A DNA stretch of 64,000 bases, taken from assembly GCA_964350445.1 (NCBI GenBank), contig CAYGKA010000021.1, forward strand, positions 1 to 64,000, written 5' to 3'. Made by a program: the position numbers and the translations under genes. Below the pieces are notes generated by a model. The model was not told the origin of the DNA. It saw only the letters and a list, made by a program, of their open reading frames with translations, and did not search any database. Positions 42,350 through 51,347 of the stretch are shown piece after piece. Position 1 is the stretch's first letter; every line of letters starts with the position of its first letter. Source of the DNA: Hwanghaeella sp964350445 (lineage in GTDB: Bacteria; Pseudomonadota; Alphaproteobacteria; UBA8366; Aestuariispiraceae).

Positions 42350-43416
42350 TGCGCGCGGAACTCGAACAGTTCGAGGCCGGAAAGGCGCAGGCGCGGGTTC
42401 GACGCCGGAATATCCCGGGGCGCAACGCCGTCCACCGCATCGGCGATGGCGCGGATATGGTCGGGCGTCGTGCCGCAGCAACCGCCGACGATGTTGACCA
42501 GCCCGTCCTGAGCCCATTGGCCGAGCGCGCCGCCGGTCTGCGCCGGCGTTTCGTCATAACCGCCCAGCTCGTTCGGCAGGCCGGCATTGGGATAGGCACT
42601 GACGCGCGTATCGGCGATGCGCGCCAGTTCGGCGATATGGGGCCGCATCTCATCCGCGCCGAGCGCGCAGTTCAGGCCGATGCTGAACGGACGGACATGT
42701 TCCACAGACGCCCAGAAGGCTTCCGGTGTCTGGCCCGTCAGCGTCCGGCCCGACCGGTCGGTGATGGTGCCGGAAATCATGACCGGCAGTGTCGCACCCC
42801 GTTCGTCGAACACGGTCTGAATGGCATAAAGCGCCGCTTTGGCGTTCAGCGTATCGAAGATGGTTTCCACCAGTAGCAGATCCACGCCGCCGTCCATCAG
42901 GCCCGTCACCGCATCGCGATAGGCCGCGACCAGCGTATCGAAATCGACCCCGCGGTAGCCGGGATCCGTCACGTCGGGGGAGATCGAGGCCGTCTTGTTC
43001 GTCGGCCCTACCGCGCCCGCGGCGAAACGCGGCTTCAGCGGCGTCAGCGCGGTCCATTCATCGGCCATGGAATCCGCGATCTGGGCCGCCTGGTAATTCA
43101 ACTCGTAGGACAGCGACTCCAACCCGTAATCCGCCTGGGACACCGCATTGGCGGTGAAGGTGTTGGTGGTGACGATATCCGCCCCAGCCTCCAGAAAAGC
43201 ATCGTGGATGCGGCGGATCATATCCGGACGGGTCAGGGTCAAAAGCTCGTTGTTCCCGCTCAGGTCGGCCGCGCTATCGGCGAAACGCTCGCCGCGATAG
43301 TCGGCCTCCGTCGGTTTTTCGGCTTGGATCATCGTTCCCATGGCGCCGTCCATGACCAGGATGCGGGCATCGGCTATCTCGACCAGCAGGTCGGTATTGC
43401 ATGATTGTGTCGCCAT
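42346..43416 (-). CDS. metH: Methionine synthase, homocysteine-binding subunit
   Basis: A 356-aa homocysteine S-methyltransferase barrel equal to the first MetH module. ARILVMDGAMGTMIQ opens the domain; the zinc-binding cysteines are in IGLNCALGADEM and NIVGGCCGTTPDHI. It ends exactly where the second subunit begins, indicating gene fission (or the unfused state), which is common in alphaproteobacteria. Second gene of the metF-metH operon. Confidence 0.94.
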   Translation of the reverse strand: MATQSCNTDLLVEIADARILVMDGAMGTMIQAEKPTEADYRGERFADSAADLSGNNELLTLTRPDMIRRIHDAFLEAGADIVTTNTFTANAVSQADYGLESLSYELNYQAAQIADSMADEWTALTPLKPRFAAGAVGPTNKTASISPDVTDPGYRGVDFDTLVAAYRDAVTGLMDGGVDLLLVETIFDTLNAKAALYAIQTVFDERGATLPVMISGTITDRSGRTLTGQTPEAFWASVEHVRPFSIGLNCALGADEMRPHIAELARIADTRVSAYPNAGLPNELGGYDETPAQTGGALGQWAQDGLVNIVGGCCGTTPDHIRAIADAVDGVAPRDIPASNPRLRLSGLELFEFRAQ

Positions 43417-43498
43417 TGTGGGCCTCTCTTTCTTAACCGGTGCCGAATCTGTGGGATCCTCCGGCGATCCGTTCGTTGGTGCTTCCCGTCAGGGACGT

Positions 43499-44365
43499 TC
43501 AGGCGGCAATGCGGCCGCGTGTCTCGATGCCGGCGGCGCGGAAGATATCCAGCGTCAGCCCGGCCTTGTTCAGCGTGAAAACATGGAACCCGTCGACGCC
43601 GGCCTTGCGCAGCCGCTCGATCTGCGCGGCCCCAATCTCGACGGCAATGCGTCGGGTGGCCTGCGCATCGTCCTCGTGACCCGCAAAGCGGTCCCGCAGC
43701 CATTGCGGCAGCGTACCGCCGCAGCTTTCGCTGAAATCCACCAAACGGCGGAAATTCATGATCGGCAGGATGCCGGGGACGATCTCAATCCCTATCCCCG
43801 CCGCGGCGGCGCGGTCGCGATAGCGCAGGAAAGCGTCATCGTCGAAGCAGAACTGGCACAAGGCCCGGTTCGCACCGACATCGGCCTTGCGTTTCAGGTT
43901 CTCGACATCCAGGCCCTGCCCGTCTACGCCCGGGTTGCTGGATTCGGGATGGCCCTCGGGGAAAGCAGCGACGCTGATGTCGAAATCGTGGCTCTTCTTC
44001 AGTCCGGCGACGAAGTCCGATGCGTGTTCGTAGCCGCGAACAGCGGCGCCATCGGCGGCCGCGTCGCCGCGCAGGGCGACGATCCGGCGCACGCCCATGG
44101 CCCAGAACCGGTCGGCCATGGCATGGATTTCCGCACGGTCGTTGCCTGTGCAGGTCAGATGCGCCGCCACGGGTGCGGCCGTCGCCTTCTGGATATCTGT
44201 GATGGTGCGGACGCTGGCATCGCGATTGGAACCCAGCGCGCCATAGGTCACCGAGGCAAAACGCGGGCTCATCCCGTCCAACTCCCCGGCGGCATGCCGC
44301 AAGTTTGCGGCGGCCTTGTCGGTCCGGGCCGGGAAATATTCGAAGGACAGTTTCAACTCGCTCAT
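43499..44365 (-). CDS. metF: Methylenetetrahydrofolate reductase
   Basis: A 288-aa flavoprotein that reduces 5,10-methylene-THF to 5-methyl-THF, the methyl donor for the two MetH subunits encoded downstream. Features: SFEYFPARTDKAAANL with the catalytic Glu, FASVTYGALGSNRD, LRGDAAADG and FCFDDDAFLRYRDRAAAAGIGIEIVPGILPI. The start at 44365 (MSELKLSFEYF) is supported by family alignment. The promoter upstream carries a palindrome close to the divergent ArsR-type regulator. Confidence 0.94.
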   Translation of the reverse strand: MSELKLSFEYFPARTDKAAANLRHAAGELDGMSPRFASVTYGALGSNRDASVRTITDIQKATAAPVAAHLTCTGNDRAEIHAMADRFWAMGVRRIVALRGDAAADGAAVRGYEHASDFVAGLKKSHDFDISVAAFPEGHPESSNPGVDGQGLDVENLKRKADVGANRALCQFCFDDDAFLRYRDRAAAAGIGIEIVPGILPIMNFRRLVDFSESCGGTLPQWLRDRFAGHEDDAQATRRIAVEIGAAQIERLRKAGVDGFHVFTLNKAGLTLDIFRAAGIETRGRIAA

Positions 44366-44428
44366 CTGTTTGTCTCCGCGGTCGGGAGTCACCCCACACA
44401 TTTGGGCCGCCCCGCTGTTCTCATTCTC

Positions 44429-44467
44429 ATTATGCACATCTATATCTATATATCAAGTTTTCTTGAT
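44429..44467 (-). promoter_or_regulatory. metF promoter with overlapping ArsR-type operator
   Basis: On the minus strand TTGATA (44456-44451) and CATAAT (44434-44429) form a sigma70-like promoter with a 16-bp spacer, placing the transcript start about 56 bases before metF. The perfect dyad ATCAAG-TTTT-CTTGAT (44452-44467) covers the -35, and a further CTTGAT half-site lies at 44470-44475. Binding by the ArsR-methyltransferase regulator would block metF-metH. Confidence 0.65.
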
Positions 44468-44591
44468 TTCTTGATTTGTCCCTCCATTTATGGCGATAGA
44501 ACGGTGGCGGAAACGCGCGCCCAACCTCGGAAAACGGCGAAAACGGCAAGCTTTCAAAAACCGGGTTGGGCGCGATTATTGGGTGGTGGAC

Positions 44592-45548
44592 GTGGATTTA
44601 TTGCTTCAAGCCCTGCGCGCGGCGGGCGAACAGACCCGGTTGCGGATCCTGGCGCTTTGCGCCAATCACGAATTATCGGTGACGGACCTGATCCAGGTTC
44701 TTGGACAGACCCAATCGCGCGTTTCCCGCCACCTGAAGATCCTGGTCGATGCCGGCTTGCTGGAGCGCTATCAGGAAGGACAATGGGCGCGCTATCGCCT
44801 GGCGGGCCAGGGATCCGCCATACCGGGTCAGGCGACGAACAAGGCCGGCATTTCGCTGGCCCGCTATATCCTGCAGAACATGGACATGATGACCCCGGTC
44901 TACCGCCGCGATCATGAAAACCTGACCCGCCGGATCGACGCCAAGCAACAACGGGTACAGCAGTTCTTCCGAGAAAACGCCCCGAAATGGGAAGGTATGC
45001 GGGAAGACCTGGTCGATCAGGACGCGATCAACGCCCATATAAGAAAGGTGCTGCTGCAAAAGCCGGTGCGGCACCTGCTGGATGTCGGCACCGGGACCGG
45101 CACGGCGCTGCTGGACCTGGGCCACCATATAGGCGCCGGGATCGGCATCGACAATTCCTTCGCGATGCTCGACATCGCCCGCAACAATATCGAGGACTCG
45201 AACCTCAGCAACTGCCAGGTCCGCCACGCGGACATGACGCAGATTCCGTATGAGGCGCAGACCTTCGACACCGCCCTCCTCCACATGGTCCTGCACTACG
45301 CAGAAGCGCCTGCGCTGGTGATCGGCGAAATCGCCCGGGTTCTGAGGGAGAGCGGCCGCGTGCTGATCGTCGACCTCGTCCGACACGACAACGCCGAATT
45401 GCGCTCCAACCTCCAACACCTCTGGCCCGGCTTCGACAGGGCGGAAATGGAAGACTGGCTGACCCAGGCCGGCCTGACCGTCGAAAACACGACCGAATTG
45501 AACGGCGGCAAGTTGAAGGTGTTCGCTACGCTGGCGGTGAAGGGGTGA
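44592..45548 (+). CDS. ArsR-family regulator fused to a SAM-dependent methyltransferase domain
   Basis: About 318 aa. The N-terminal winged helix (LLLQALRAAGEQTRLRILALCANHELSVTDLIQVLGQTQSRVSRHLKILVDAGLL) has no metal-binding cysteines. The C-terminal class I methyltransferase domain carries LLDVGTGTGTALLDLG and GIDNSFAMLDIARNN. I favour the GTG at 44592 as start, matching family openings; ATG at 44490 gives a basic leader without a ribosome-binding site. Similar fusions adjoin metF/metH in alphaproteobacteria and probably sense SAM or S-adenosylhomocysteine. It is divergent from metF. Confidence 0.85.
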   Translation: MDLLLQALRAAGEQTRLRILALCANHELSVTDLIQVLGQTQSRVSRHLKILVDAGLLERYQEGQWARYRLAGQGSAIPGQATNKAGISLARYILQNMDMMTPVYRRDHENLTRRIDAKQQRVQQFFRENAPKWEGMREDLVDQDAINAHIRKVLLQKPVRHLLDVGTGTGTALLDLGHHIGAGIGIDNSFAMLDIARNNIEDSNLSNCQVRHADMTQIPYEAQTFDTALLHMVLHYAEAPALVIGEIARVLRESGRVLIVDLVRHDNAELRSNLQHLWPGFDRAEMEDWLTQAGLTVENTTELNGGKLKVFATLAVKG

Positions 45549-45639
45549 CGTTTCGGGGCACCCGCCCAATTGCTAGCCCCACCACCTCGGGTTATACAAT
45601 CCTCTACGCTGCAACCACCGCAGGACGCGCATAATCAAG

Positions 45640-46496
45640 ATGAGACGCAATTCGCCAATAATTGCATTCGTCTGTGTCGCTGGATTGTACCTTCCCAGCG
45701 CCTTTGCAAATGAACCCTCGCCCCTTCAAACCGAGGTCCTGATAGAAGCATGTGCGAGCAGGGAAAATGACCGCGAATTAAGGCTCGATGCCTGCGAACA
45801 GTTAATTCAACACAGTGCGGAGAATCCGCGGGCACGCTTCATCGGATACACGTGGCGCGGGTTCACTCATTCCGAAATCGGCGCGACACACGCAGCCGAA
45901 ATGGATTTCAAGAACGCCCTGGCCATTCGAGACAACTTGGCACTTCCATATATTCTGCGCGCTGAACATTTCGAAAGGATCGGCAACTTCAATGCGGCGG
46001 GAAGGATTACACTGCAGCATCCGAACTGATGCCGGATGCGCACAATGTGATTGCATTGCGCGCCTACGCCCATGAACTCAATGGAGACCTTTACGCCGCC
46101 ATTGCCGATTGGAAACGGCTAATGCAGTTGAACCCGGACGATCCCGGCCATCAGTACAATTATGCGCATCTTCTGTATGATATGGCGGGCAATGACCCAA
46201 CAGCATTGGCGGAGTCACTGAAAGCCGCGAAAGGGGCCGCGGAACAAGGCCAACACGCGGTACATTTCCAACTGTTGGCTAAAATCCAAGCGGACTTGCA
46301 GTTATTCGACGAAGCAGCGCGGAACTATGCCGAAGCGTCCGGGATCGGCCGAAAGCGTTGGTCGGATGCGTATGTCACCCAACTCGTCGACGCCGGTTAT
46401 CTGGAAGCAGGCACATTCCCCGACTTCTCGGACGTCCCGCGAGAACTCATCAAACGGTACCTACAAGATGGAAACAGATTGGATTTCGATTCGTAA
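45640..46496 (+). pseudogene. TPR-repeat exported protein split by a frameshift
   Basis: Frame 1 (45640-46029) encodes a signal peptide (IIAFVCVAGLYLPSAFA) and TPR-like helices ending GNFNAAG, then runs into a short unrelated tail. Shifting by one base near 45994-46001 (GCGGCGGGA) continues smoothly as KDYTAASELMPDAHNVIALRAYAHEL and on through more TPR helices to 46496. The two halves make one coherent protein of about 285 aa. A one-base deletion, a programmed slip or a sequencing error would all explain it. The gene is lower in GC than its neighbours. Confidence 0.72.
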
Positions 46497-46510
46497 CCTT
46501 TCGTGGTTGG

Positions 46511-47107
46511 CTAATCACGCCCCCCCTTCACCAACAGCGCCCGCGCCGCGCCTTTGATGTGTTTTCCGTACTCCTTTTCCGACCACCCGCAGTCGCGCGT
46601 GAGCTGTTCCCAATTGCGCACCGACAGCAGGGTCCAGAACAAGTCCGTGGCAGCTTTTATCGTCAAGCCTTTCGCCAGGTCGCCATCGGCCTTCAGGGCC
46701 TTTACGACTGCCTCACAGCCTTCGCGCACATCTTCCATGCGCTGGTTCCAGGCACTGGCCGCTTCTGTGTCGGTTTCAACCATCGCCAGAAATGCGCGGG
46801 CAACACCGGCGATTTCCGGCAGGTATCCGGCCCAACAGTCCACATAAGCATCCAGTCTTTCCCGTCCCGACCCAGCTGACCGGCTGGCCACAAGGCGTTC
46901 TTCCACGCCCTTGCGCTCGTCCAGAAGATAGGTCGCCGCGATCAGCAGTTCCGCGCGCGATGGAAAATGCAGATAGACCGCCTGACGCGAGACGCCTGCC
47001 GCCTTTGCGATATCCGACATGCGCACGCGGTGCGGGTCGCCGGCCTCCAACAGGTCGAGCGTGCTGTTCAGAATTTTTTCGCGTGTTTCGGCTGGGTCTC
47101 TTGACAT
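46511..47107 (-). CDS. TetR family transcriptional regulator
   Basis: A 198-aa regulator with standard HTH (REKILNSTLDLLEAGDPHRVRMSDIAKAAGVSRQAVYLHFPSRAELLIAA, about 9-58) and a C-terminal ligand domain rich in Trp. It is divergent from the NmrA-like gene; two palindromes of the same format lie in the intergenic region, one on its own start codon. Confidence 0.92.
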   Translation of the reverse strand: MSRDPAETREKILNSTLDLLEAGDPHRVRMSDIAKAAGVSRQAVYLHFPSRAELLIAATYLLDERKGVEERLVASRSAGSGRERLDAYVDCWAGYLPEIAGVARAFLAMVETDTEAASAWNQRMEDVREGCEAVVKALKADGDLAKGLTIKAATDLFWTLLSVRNWEQLTRDCGWSEKEYGKHIKGAARALLVKGGRD

Positions 47108-47158
47108 TGTGTCAAGTTATACCTATTTGCCGTTACGTCAAACTTTACACTATGTAAA
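47101..47158. promoter_or_regulatory. Pair of TetR operators (TT.ACA-N3-TGT.AA)
   Basis: TTGACA-TTG-TGTCAA (47101-47115) and TTTACA-CTA-TGTAAA (47144-47158) are both perfect 6-3-6 palindromes sharing the frame TT.ACA-N3-TGT.AA, 43 bp apart. The first overlaps the tetR start codon, the second lies 25 bp before the NmrA-like start. Confidence 0.7.
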
Positions 47159-47182
47159 CTTAATGAAGCGGAGACTTATTTC

Positions 47183-48037
47183 ATGACCGATACTCAAGAC
47201 AGGAAACCTGTTGTCATTTTGGGCGGTGCCGGCAAGACCGGCGGACGTGTCGCCAACCAATTGCAAGCACGCAACATTCCCGTCCGCGCCGTTTCCAGGT
47301 CCACCGGCACGCCCTTTGATTGGGAAGACAAATCCACATGGGAAAAGGCGATCAAGGGCGCCGCTGCCCTGTTCATCGTCTATCAGCCGGACCTCGCCGT
47401 GCCGGGCGCGGTGGAAGACATTCGGCAATTGACCGCGATCGCACTGCGCCACGGTTTAAAACGCATGGTGATGCTGTCGGGCCGGGGCGAGGATGAAGCC
47501 CAGGCAGCCGAACGAGTGCTGCTGGAAAGCGGCGCGGATGCGACCGTCGTCCGCGCCAGTTGGTTCGCCCAGAACTTCAGTGAGACTTTCGTCCTGGATG
47601 CGCTGATGACCGGCGAGCTGGCCCTGCCTATCGCCGACGTAAAGGAGCCGTTCATCGATGTCGACGATATCGCCGACGTTGTGGTTGCCGCACTGACGGA
47701 CGACCGCCATATCGGTGAAACATACGAAATCACCGGCCCGCGCCTGCTGACCTTTGCGGAAGCTGTCGCGGAAATCGCCAAGGCCAGCGGCCGGGACTTC
47801 CATTTCCGTCAGGTCACGGTGGAGGCGTATACGGCCGAGTTGGAAGCGGCGGAGGTGCCCGGCGACTTCATCTGGCTGCTGACCTATCTGTTCACTACCG
47901 TCCTCGACGGCCGTAACGCCCATGTTACAGATGGCGTCCAAAAAGTCCTGGGCCGACAGCCGAAGGACTTCGCGGACTATGCCCGCGGCGCGGCTGCCGC
48001 CCAGGTCTGGTCGGAAACGCGGGCGGGCCGGTCATGA
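47183..48037 (+). CDS. NAD(P)-binding NmrA-like protein
   Basis: A 284-aa atypical SDR with the N-terminal nucleotide motif VVILGGAGKTGGRVANQL (about 10-27), RMVMLSGRGEDEAQAAE and the active-site-like VVRASWFAQNFSE, plus FIDVDDIADVV, all typical of QOR2/NmrA-like proteins. May reduce quinones or act as a redox sensor. First gene of an operon with DUF1772 and an SDR; probably repressed by the divergent TetR protein. Confidence 0.85.
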   Translation: MTDTQDRKPVVILGGAGKTGGRVANQLQARNIPVRAVSRSTGTPFDWEDKSTWEKAIKGAAALFIVYQPDLAVPGAVEDIRQLTAIALRHGLKRMVMLSGRGEDEAQAAERVLLESGADATVVRASWFAQNFSETFVLDALMTGELALPIADVKEPFIDVDDIADVVVAALTDDRHIGETYEITGPRLLTFAEAVAEIAKASGRDFHFRQVTVEAYTAELEAAEVPGDFIWLLTYLFTTVLDGRNAHVTDGVQKVLGRQPKDFADYARGAAAAQVWSETRAGRS

Positions 48038-48513
48038 GCACCGACTTCCTCATACCCCTTACCGTCGCGACGGGAGTCGCGGCGGCCCTTGTGGGCGGCA
48101 TCTTCTTCGCCTTTTCCAGCTTTGTGATGGCCGGGCTTGAGCGCGCGGGGCCGGAAGCCGGGATAAAGGTGATGCAGCAGATCAACATCACGGTGATCAA
48201 CCCGCTGTTCATTTTGTTCTTCCTGGGAACCGCCGCATTGGCGGCGGCGATCGCCGTCCTTGCGCTGATATTTACCTCCGCGGGGTTCCTGACAAGCGTG
48301 GGGGCAGTGCTGTACATCCTTGGATGCATTGGCGTCACCGGGGCATTAAACGTGCCGCTGAACAACGCCCTGGCGCGTGTCGAGGCCGGAACGCCGGAAA
48401 GCGACGCGGTCTGGGCGCATTACCACCGCCACTGGACCTTCTGGAATCATCTCCGCACCCTCGCCTGTATCGGCGCGGCGGGGTTTGTCCTGTTCAGCGC
48501 ATTTCAGATGTGA
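48034..48513 (+). CDS. DUF1772 family membrane protein
   Basis: A 159-aa protein with four predicted membrane helices; the motif GIFFAFSSFVMAGL and ALNVPLNNALARVE...WAHYHRHWTFWNHLRTLACIGA match the anthrone-oxygenase-like DUF1772 family. The ATG overlaps the NmrA-like stop by 4 bp. Family members are linked to polyketide oxidation or are of unknown function. Confidence 0.85.
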   Translation: MSTDFLIPLTVATGVAAALVGGIFFAFSSFVMAGLERAGPEAGIKVMQQINITVINPLFILFFLGTAALAAAIAVLALIFTSAGFLTSVGAVLYILGCIGVTGALNVPLNNALARVEAGTPESDAVWAHYHRHWTFWNHLRTLACIGAAGFVLFSAFQM

Positions 48514-48588
48514 CGGCGAACCGGAAGCCTGCGCAGCGGTGCGGTGATACAAGGTTCCAAAGAGAATCCAGCCTGGAAGGAAAACACG

Positions 48589-49356
48589 ATGGACCTCAAT
48601 CTCTCCGGAAAACGGGCGCTGGTCACCGGCGCAAGCGTGGGGATCGGCTATTCCGTCGCCATGATCCTGGCCCGCGAAGGGGCGCAGATCGCCGTTGCGG
48701 CGACCTCTAAGGACGGCCTGAAACCTTTGGTCGAGGCAATGGCGGCGGAAGGGCTTCCGGCCCCGGTGCTTTGCGCCGCCGACCTGACCGCGCCCGATGG
48801 GCCGGCGAACCTCGCCGAACAGGCGCTGGCGGCCTTGGGTGAGGTCGATATCCTGATCAACAATGCGGGCGCGTCACGGCCCATGCAGGGGATTTCGGAA
48901 GAAGAGGCCGAAAAAGTCTGGGAAGCGTCCATGGCGCTCAATTTCACTTCCAGCCGGAAACTGGCGCAGGCCCTGGTCCCCGGCATGCGGGAACGCGGCT
49001 GGGGCCGGGTCGTGAATATTTCCGGCGCGCTGGTTTATTGGAACGTCAACGCGGCGACCCCGGCGAAGGCAGCGCTGACCAGTTGGTCCAAGGGATTGGC
49101 CGCCGAAGTCGCCAAGGACGGCGTGACGGTAAACTGCGTCGCGCCGGGCCGGATCAAAACGCGGCAGATCATGGAGAAACTGCACCCGACCGAAGCGTCG
49201 CGGGACGCCTTCATCAGTTCCATGATCGCGGCCGGGCGTTTTGGGGAACCTGAGGAAATCGCGAATGTGATCGTCTTCCTCGCCTCCCCCATCGCCGGCT
49301 ACGTCACCGGCGTCACTGTGCCGGTGGATGGCGGCATGCACCGTTACGCATTCTGA
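48589..49356 (+). CDS. SDR family oxidoreductase
   Basis: A 255-aa short-chain dehydrogenase: VTGASVGIGYSVA (about 12-24), NNAGASRP (about 87), catalytic Ser in NISGALVYWN, and CVAPGRIKT. The Tyr of the usual YxxxK is replaced by ATPAKAAL in the aligned position (no Tyr four residues before the Lys), so activity is uncertain. GGAAGGA precedes the start at 48589. The last 80 bases recur at 51348-51428. Confidence 0.85.
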   Translation: MDLNLSGKRALVTGASVGIGYSVAMILAREGAQIAVAATSKDGLKPLVEAMAAEGLPAPVLCAADLTAPDGPANLAEQALAALGEVDILINNAGASRPMQGISEEEAEKVWEASMALNFTSSRKLAQALVPGMRERGWGRVVNISGALVYWNVNAATPAKAALTSWSKGLAAEVAKDGVTVNCVAPGRIKTRQIMEKLHPTEASRDAFISSMIAAGRFGEPEEIANVIVFLASPIAGYVTGVTVPVDGGMHRYAF

Positions 49357-49489
49357 CCCGCTGGCGGTAAACATCCGTCGATCCAGCACTTGTTAACGCG
49401 GAATACGTTACCGCTTGCTGCTGGGAAACTTCGCCCGCCGATGGTTTAATGACCGGAGTAACCCGCGACAACCTGAACGGAGTTCGGCG

Positions 49490-51301
49490 ATGTCCCTTCC
49501 GCGTCTTGCCCTTGCTGTCCTGGTTTTTCTGACCTGCGCGACGCCTGCCGTGCAGGCGGAAAAGCGCATCGCCCTTGTGATGGGGAATTCGGCCTACAAG
49601 GCTGCTCCCTTGGCCAATCCGAAGAACGACGCGGAATTGATGGCATCCACACTCACCGATATCGGGTTCGAAGTGATCCATCAAACCGATCTGACTCAGC
49701 GCGACATGAAGGCCGCCATCGTTGATTTCGGCGAGCGTTTGGAAAGAGCCGGCAAGGATGCTGTGGGCCTCGTCTTCTACGCGGGACACGGCATCCAATC
49801 CAGCGGCCGCAACTACCTGGTCCCGGTCGATGCGACCTTGGAGAAGGAATCCTATCTGGATATCGAGGCCGTTCCCGCCGACTGGATCCTGGGCCAGATG
49901 GCACAGGCACGCAACGCGCTGAATTTCCTGATCCTCGATGCCTGCCGCAATAATCCTTTTGCCCGATCGTTCCGAAGCGCTGAGCGGGGATTGGCCCGCA
50001 TGGATGCACCCCGCGGCACCTTGATCGCCTATTCGACCAAGCCGGGCGACGTAGCAGCCGATGGCGCCGGTCGCAACAGCCCCTACACCAAGGCGCTTTC
50101 CATCGTCATGCGCCGGCCCGGCCTGTCGGCGAGCCACATGTTCATCGAGGCCCGCAACCGGGTGCTGGAGGAAACGAACGACCAGCAGACGCCGTGGGAG
50201 GAAGGCGGCCTGACCGCCCCCTTCTATTTCGCCGGTCCGGGTGAGACCAGCGGGACGAACGATCCGGCAAACAGCGAGACCCTGTTCTGGAACTCCGTTG
50301 ATGCCAACCCCACGCCGGGTGCCTATCAGGCGTATCTGGAGGCCTATCCCGCCGGCCGCTATGCACCGCTTGCCAAGGTCAGGCTGAAAGAGCTCGAAGG
50401 CGCGCAGGTGGCTATTGGAGTGTATCCGAGGCCACCCAAGCAGGCGCTCGAACAGGCGCCCGGCGCAGTGTTCCGGGATTGCCCTGAATGCCCGGAGATG
50501 ATCGTCGTGCCTGGCGGGTCCTTCACCATGGGGTCCCCGTCGAGCGAGGCAGGCCGCAACTCTGACGAAGGCCCAACGCGTCAGGTCACGATCGGGGAAG
50601 GTCTGGCCGTCGGAATCCACGAGGTCACGCACGCGGAATTTGCGGCATTCGCATCGGCCACCAACTTTCCCGATGACGGCAGTTGCTGGACCTTCGAAAA
50701 CGGAGACGGACGAATTCGGTCCGGCCGGTCGTGGCGCAATCCAGGCTATCGACAGGGTGATCATGATCCGGTCACCTGCGTCAGCTGGGAAGATGCCAGG
50801 GCTTATGTCGAATGGCTGAGCCGCAAGACCGGCGAGCGCTACAGACTACTAAGCGAGGCAGAGTGGGAATACGCGGTCCGGGCAGGCAGCACTGCGCGTT
50901 TTTCCTTCGGCGACGATCCGGCCGGGCGGGAGATATGCCACCACGGCAATGGTGCTGACCGCGCGGCGAAGCGGCGGTATCCCGGCTGGCGCGTCGTCGA
51001 CTGCGACGACGGCTATGTCATGCCGGCCCCCGTCGGGCAACTCCGCGCAAACGCGTTTGGCTTGCATGACGGGCATGGGAACGTCTGGGAATGGGTCGAT
51101 GACTGCTATTACGACAGTTATGCGGGCGCGCCCAGCGATGGAAGGGCCCGGACGGACGGCGGAAATTGCGACCGGGTTCAGCGCGGCGGCGCCTGGGACA
51201 GCTTCCCGGAATTCCTGCGATCCGCCATGCGCGATAAGAACCCGCCCGGCACTCGAACCGTCAAGGGGGGATTCCGTGTCGCCAGGGGCGCGCCGGGCTG
51301 A
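49490..51301 (+). CDS. Exported caspase-like (peptidase C14) protein with C-terminal FGE-sulfatase-like domain
   Basis: A 603-aa protein with signal peptide (1-23). Residues about 24-250 form a caspase-fold domain with the catalytic dyad His100 (VFYAGHGIQ) and Cys152 (LILDACRNNPF). A linker with a short SEL/TPR-like stretch follows (about 260-305). Residues about 336-600 form an FGE/PvdO-type domain (MIVVPGGSFTMGSP, EVTHAEF, CVSWEDARAYVEWLSRKTGERYRLLSEAEWEYA, GLHDGHGNVWEWVDDCY, QRGGAWDS). The paired active-site cysteines of true formylglycine-generating enzymes are absent from the RGGAWDSF...R region, so it is a nonheme-iron or binding variant. Acts in the periplasm. Flanked by a repeated SDR gene end. 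Confidence 0.9.
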   Translation: MSLPRLALAVLVFLTCATPAVQAEKRIALVMGNSAYKAAPLANPKNDAELMASTLTDIGFEVIHQTDLTQRDMKAAIVDFGERLERAGKDAVGLVFYAGHGIQSSGRNYLVPVDATLEKESYLDIEAVPADWILGQMAQARNALNFLILDACRNNPFARSFRSAERGLARMDAPRGTLIAYSTKPGDVAADGAGRNSPYTKALSIVMRRPGLSASHMFIEARNRVLEETNDQQTPWEEGGLTAPFYFAGPGETSGTNDPANSETLFWNSVDANPTPGAYQAYLEAYPAGRYAPLAKVRLKELEGAQVAIGVYPRPPKQALEQAPGAVFRDCPECPEMIVVPGGSFTMGSPSSEAGRNSDEGPTRQVTIGEGLAVGIHEVTHAEFAAFASATNFPDDGSCWTFENGDGRIRSGRSWRNPGYRQGDHDPVTCVSWEDARAYVEWLSRKTGERYRLLSEAEWEYAVRAGSTARFSFGDDPAGREICHHGNGADRAAKRRYPGWRVVDCDDGYVMPAPVGQLRANAFGLHDGHGNVWEWVDDCYYDSYAGAPSDGRARTDGGNCDRVQRGGAWDSFPEFLRSAMRDKNPPGTRTVKGGFRVARGAPG

Positions 51302-51347
51302 TAAGCCAAAAAATTGGGCGCACACCCTTCCGAAAGCCGGATCAAAC

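Noticed and set aside
40832..42511. Long plus-strand open frame opposite metH (559 codons), and a similar one at 37841-39607 opposite the TPR-methyltransferase
   Set aside because: Shadows of well-supported genes on the other strand; their translations show no recognisable domain.
43417..43498. Cobalamin or SAM riboswitch before metH
   Set aside because: The gap between metF and the first metH gene is 82 bp and shows no riboswitch-like conserved stems; the metF leader of about 56 bases is also too short.
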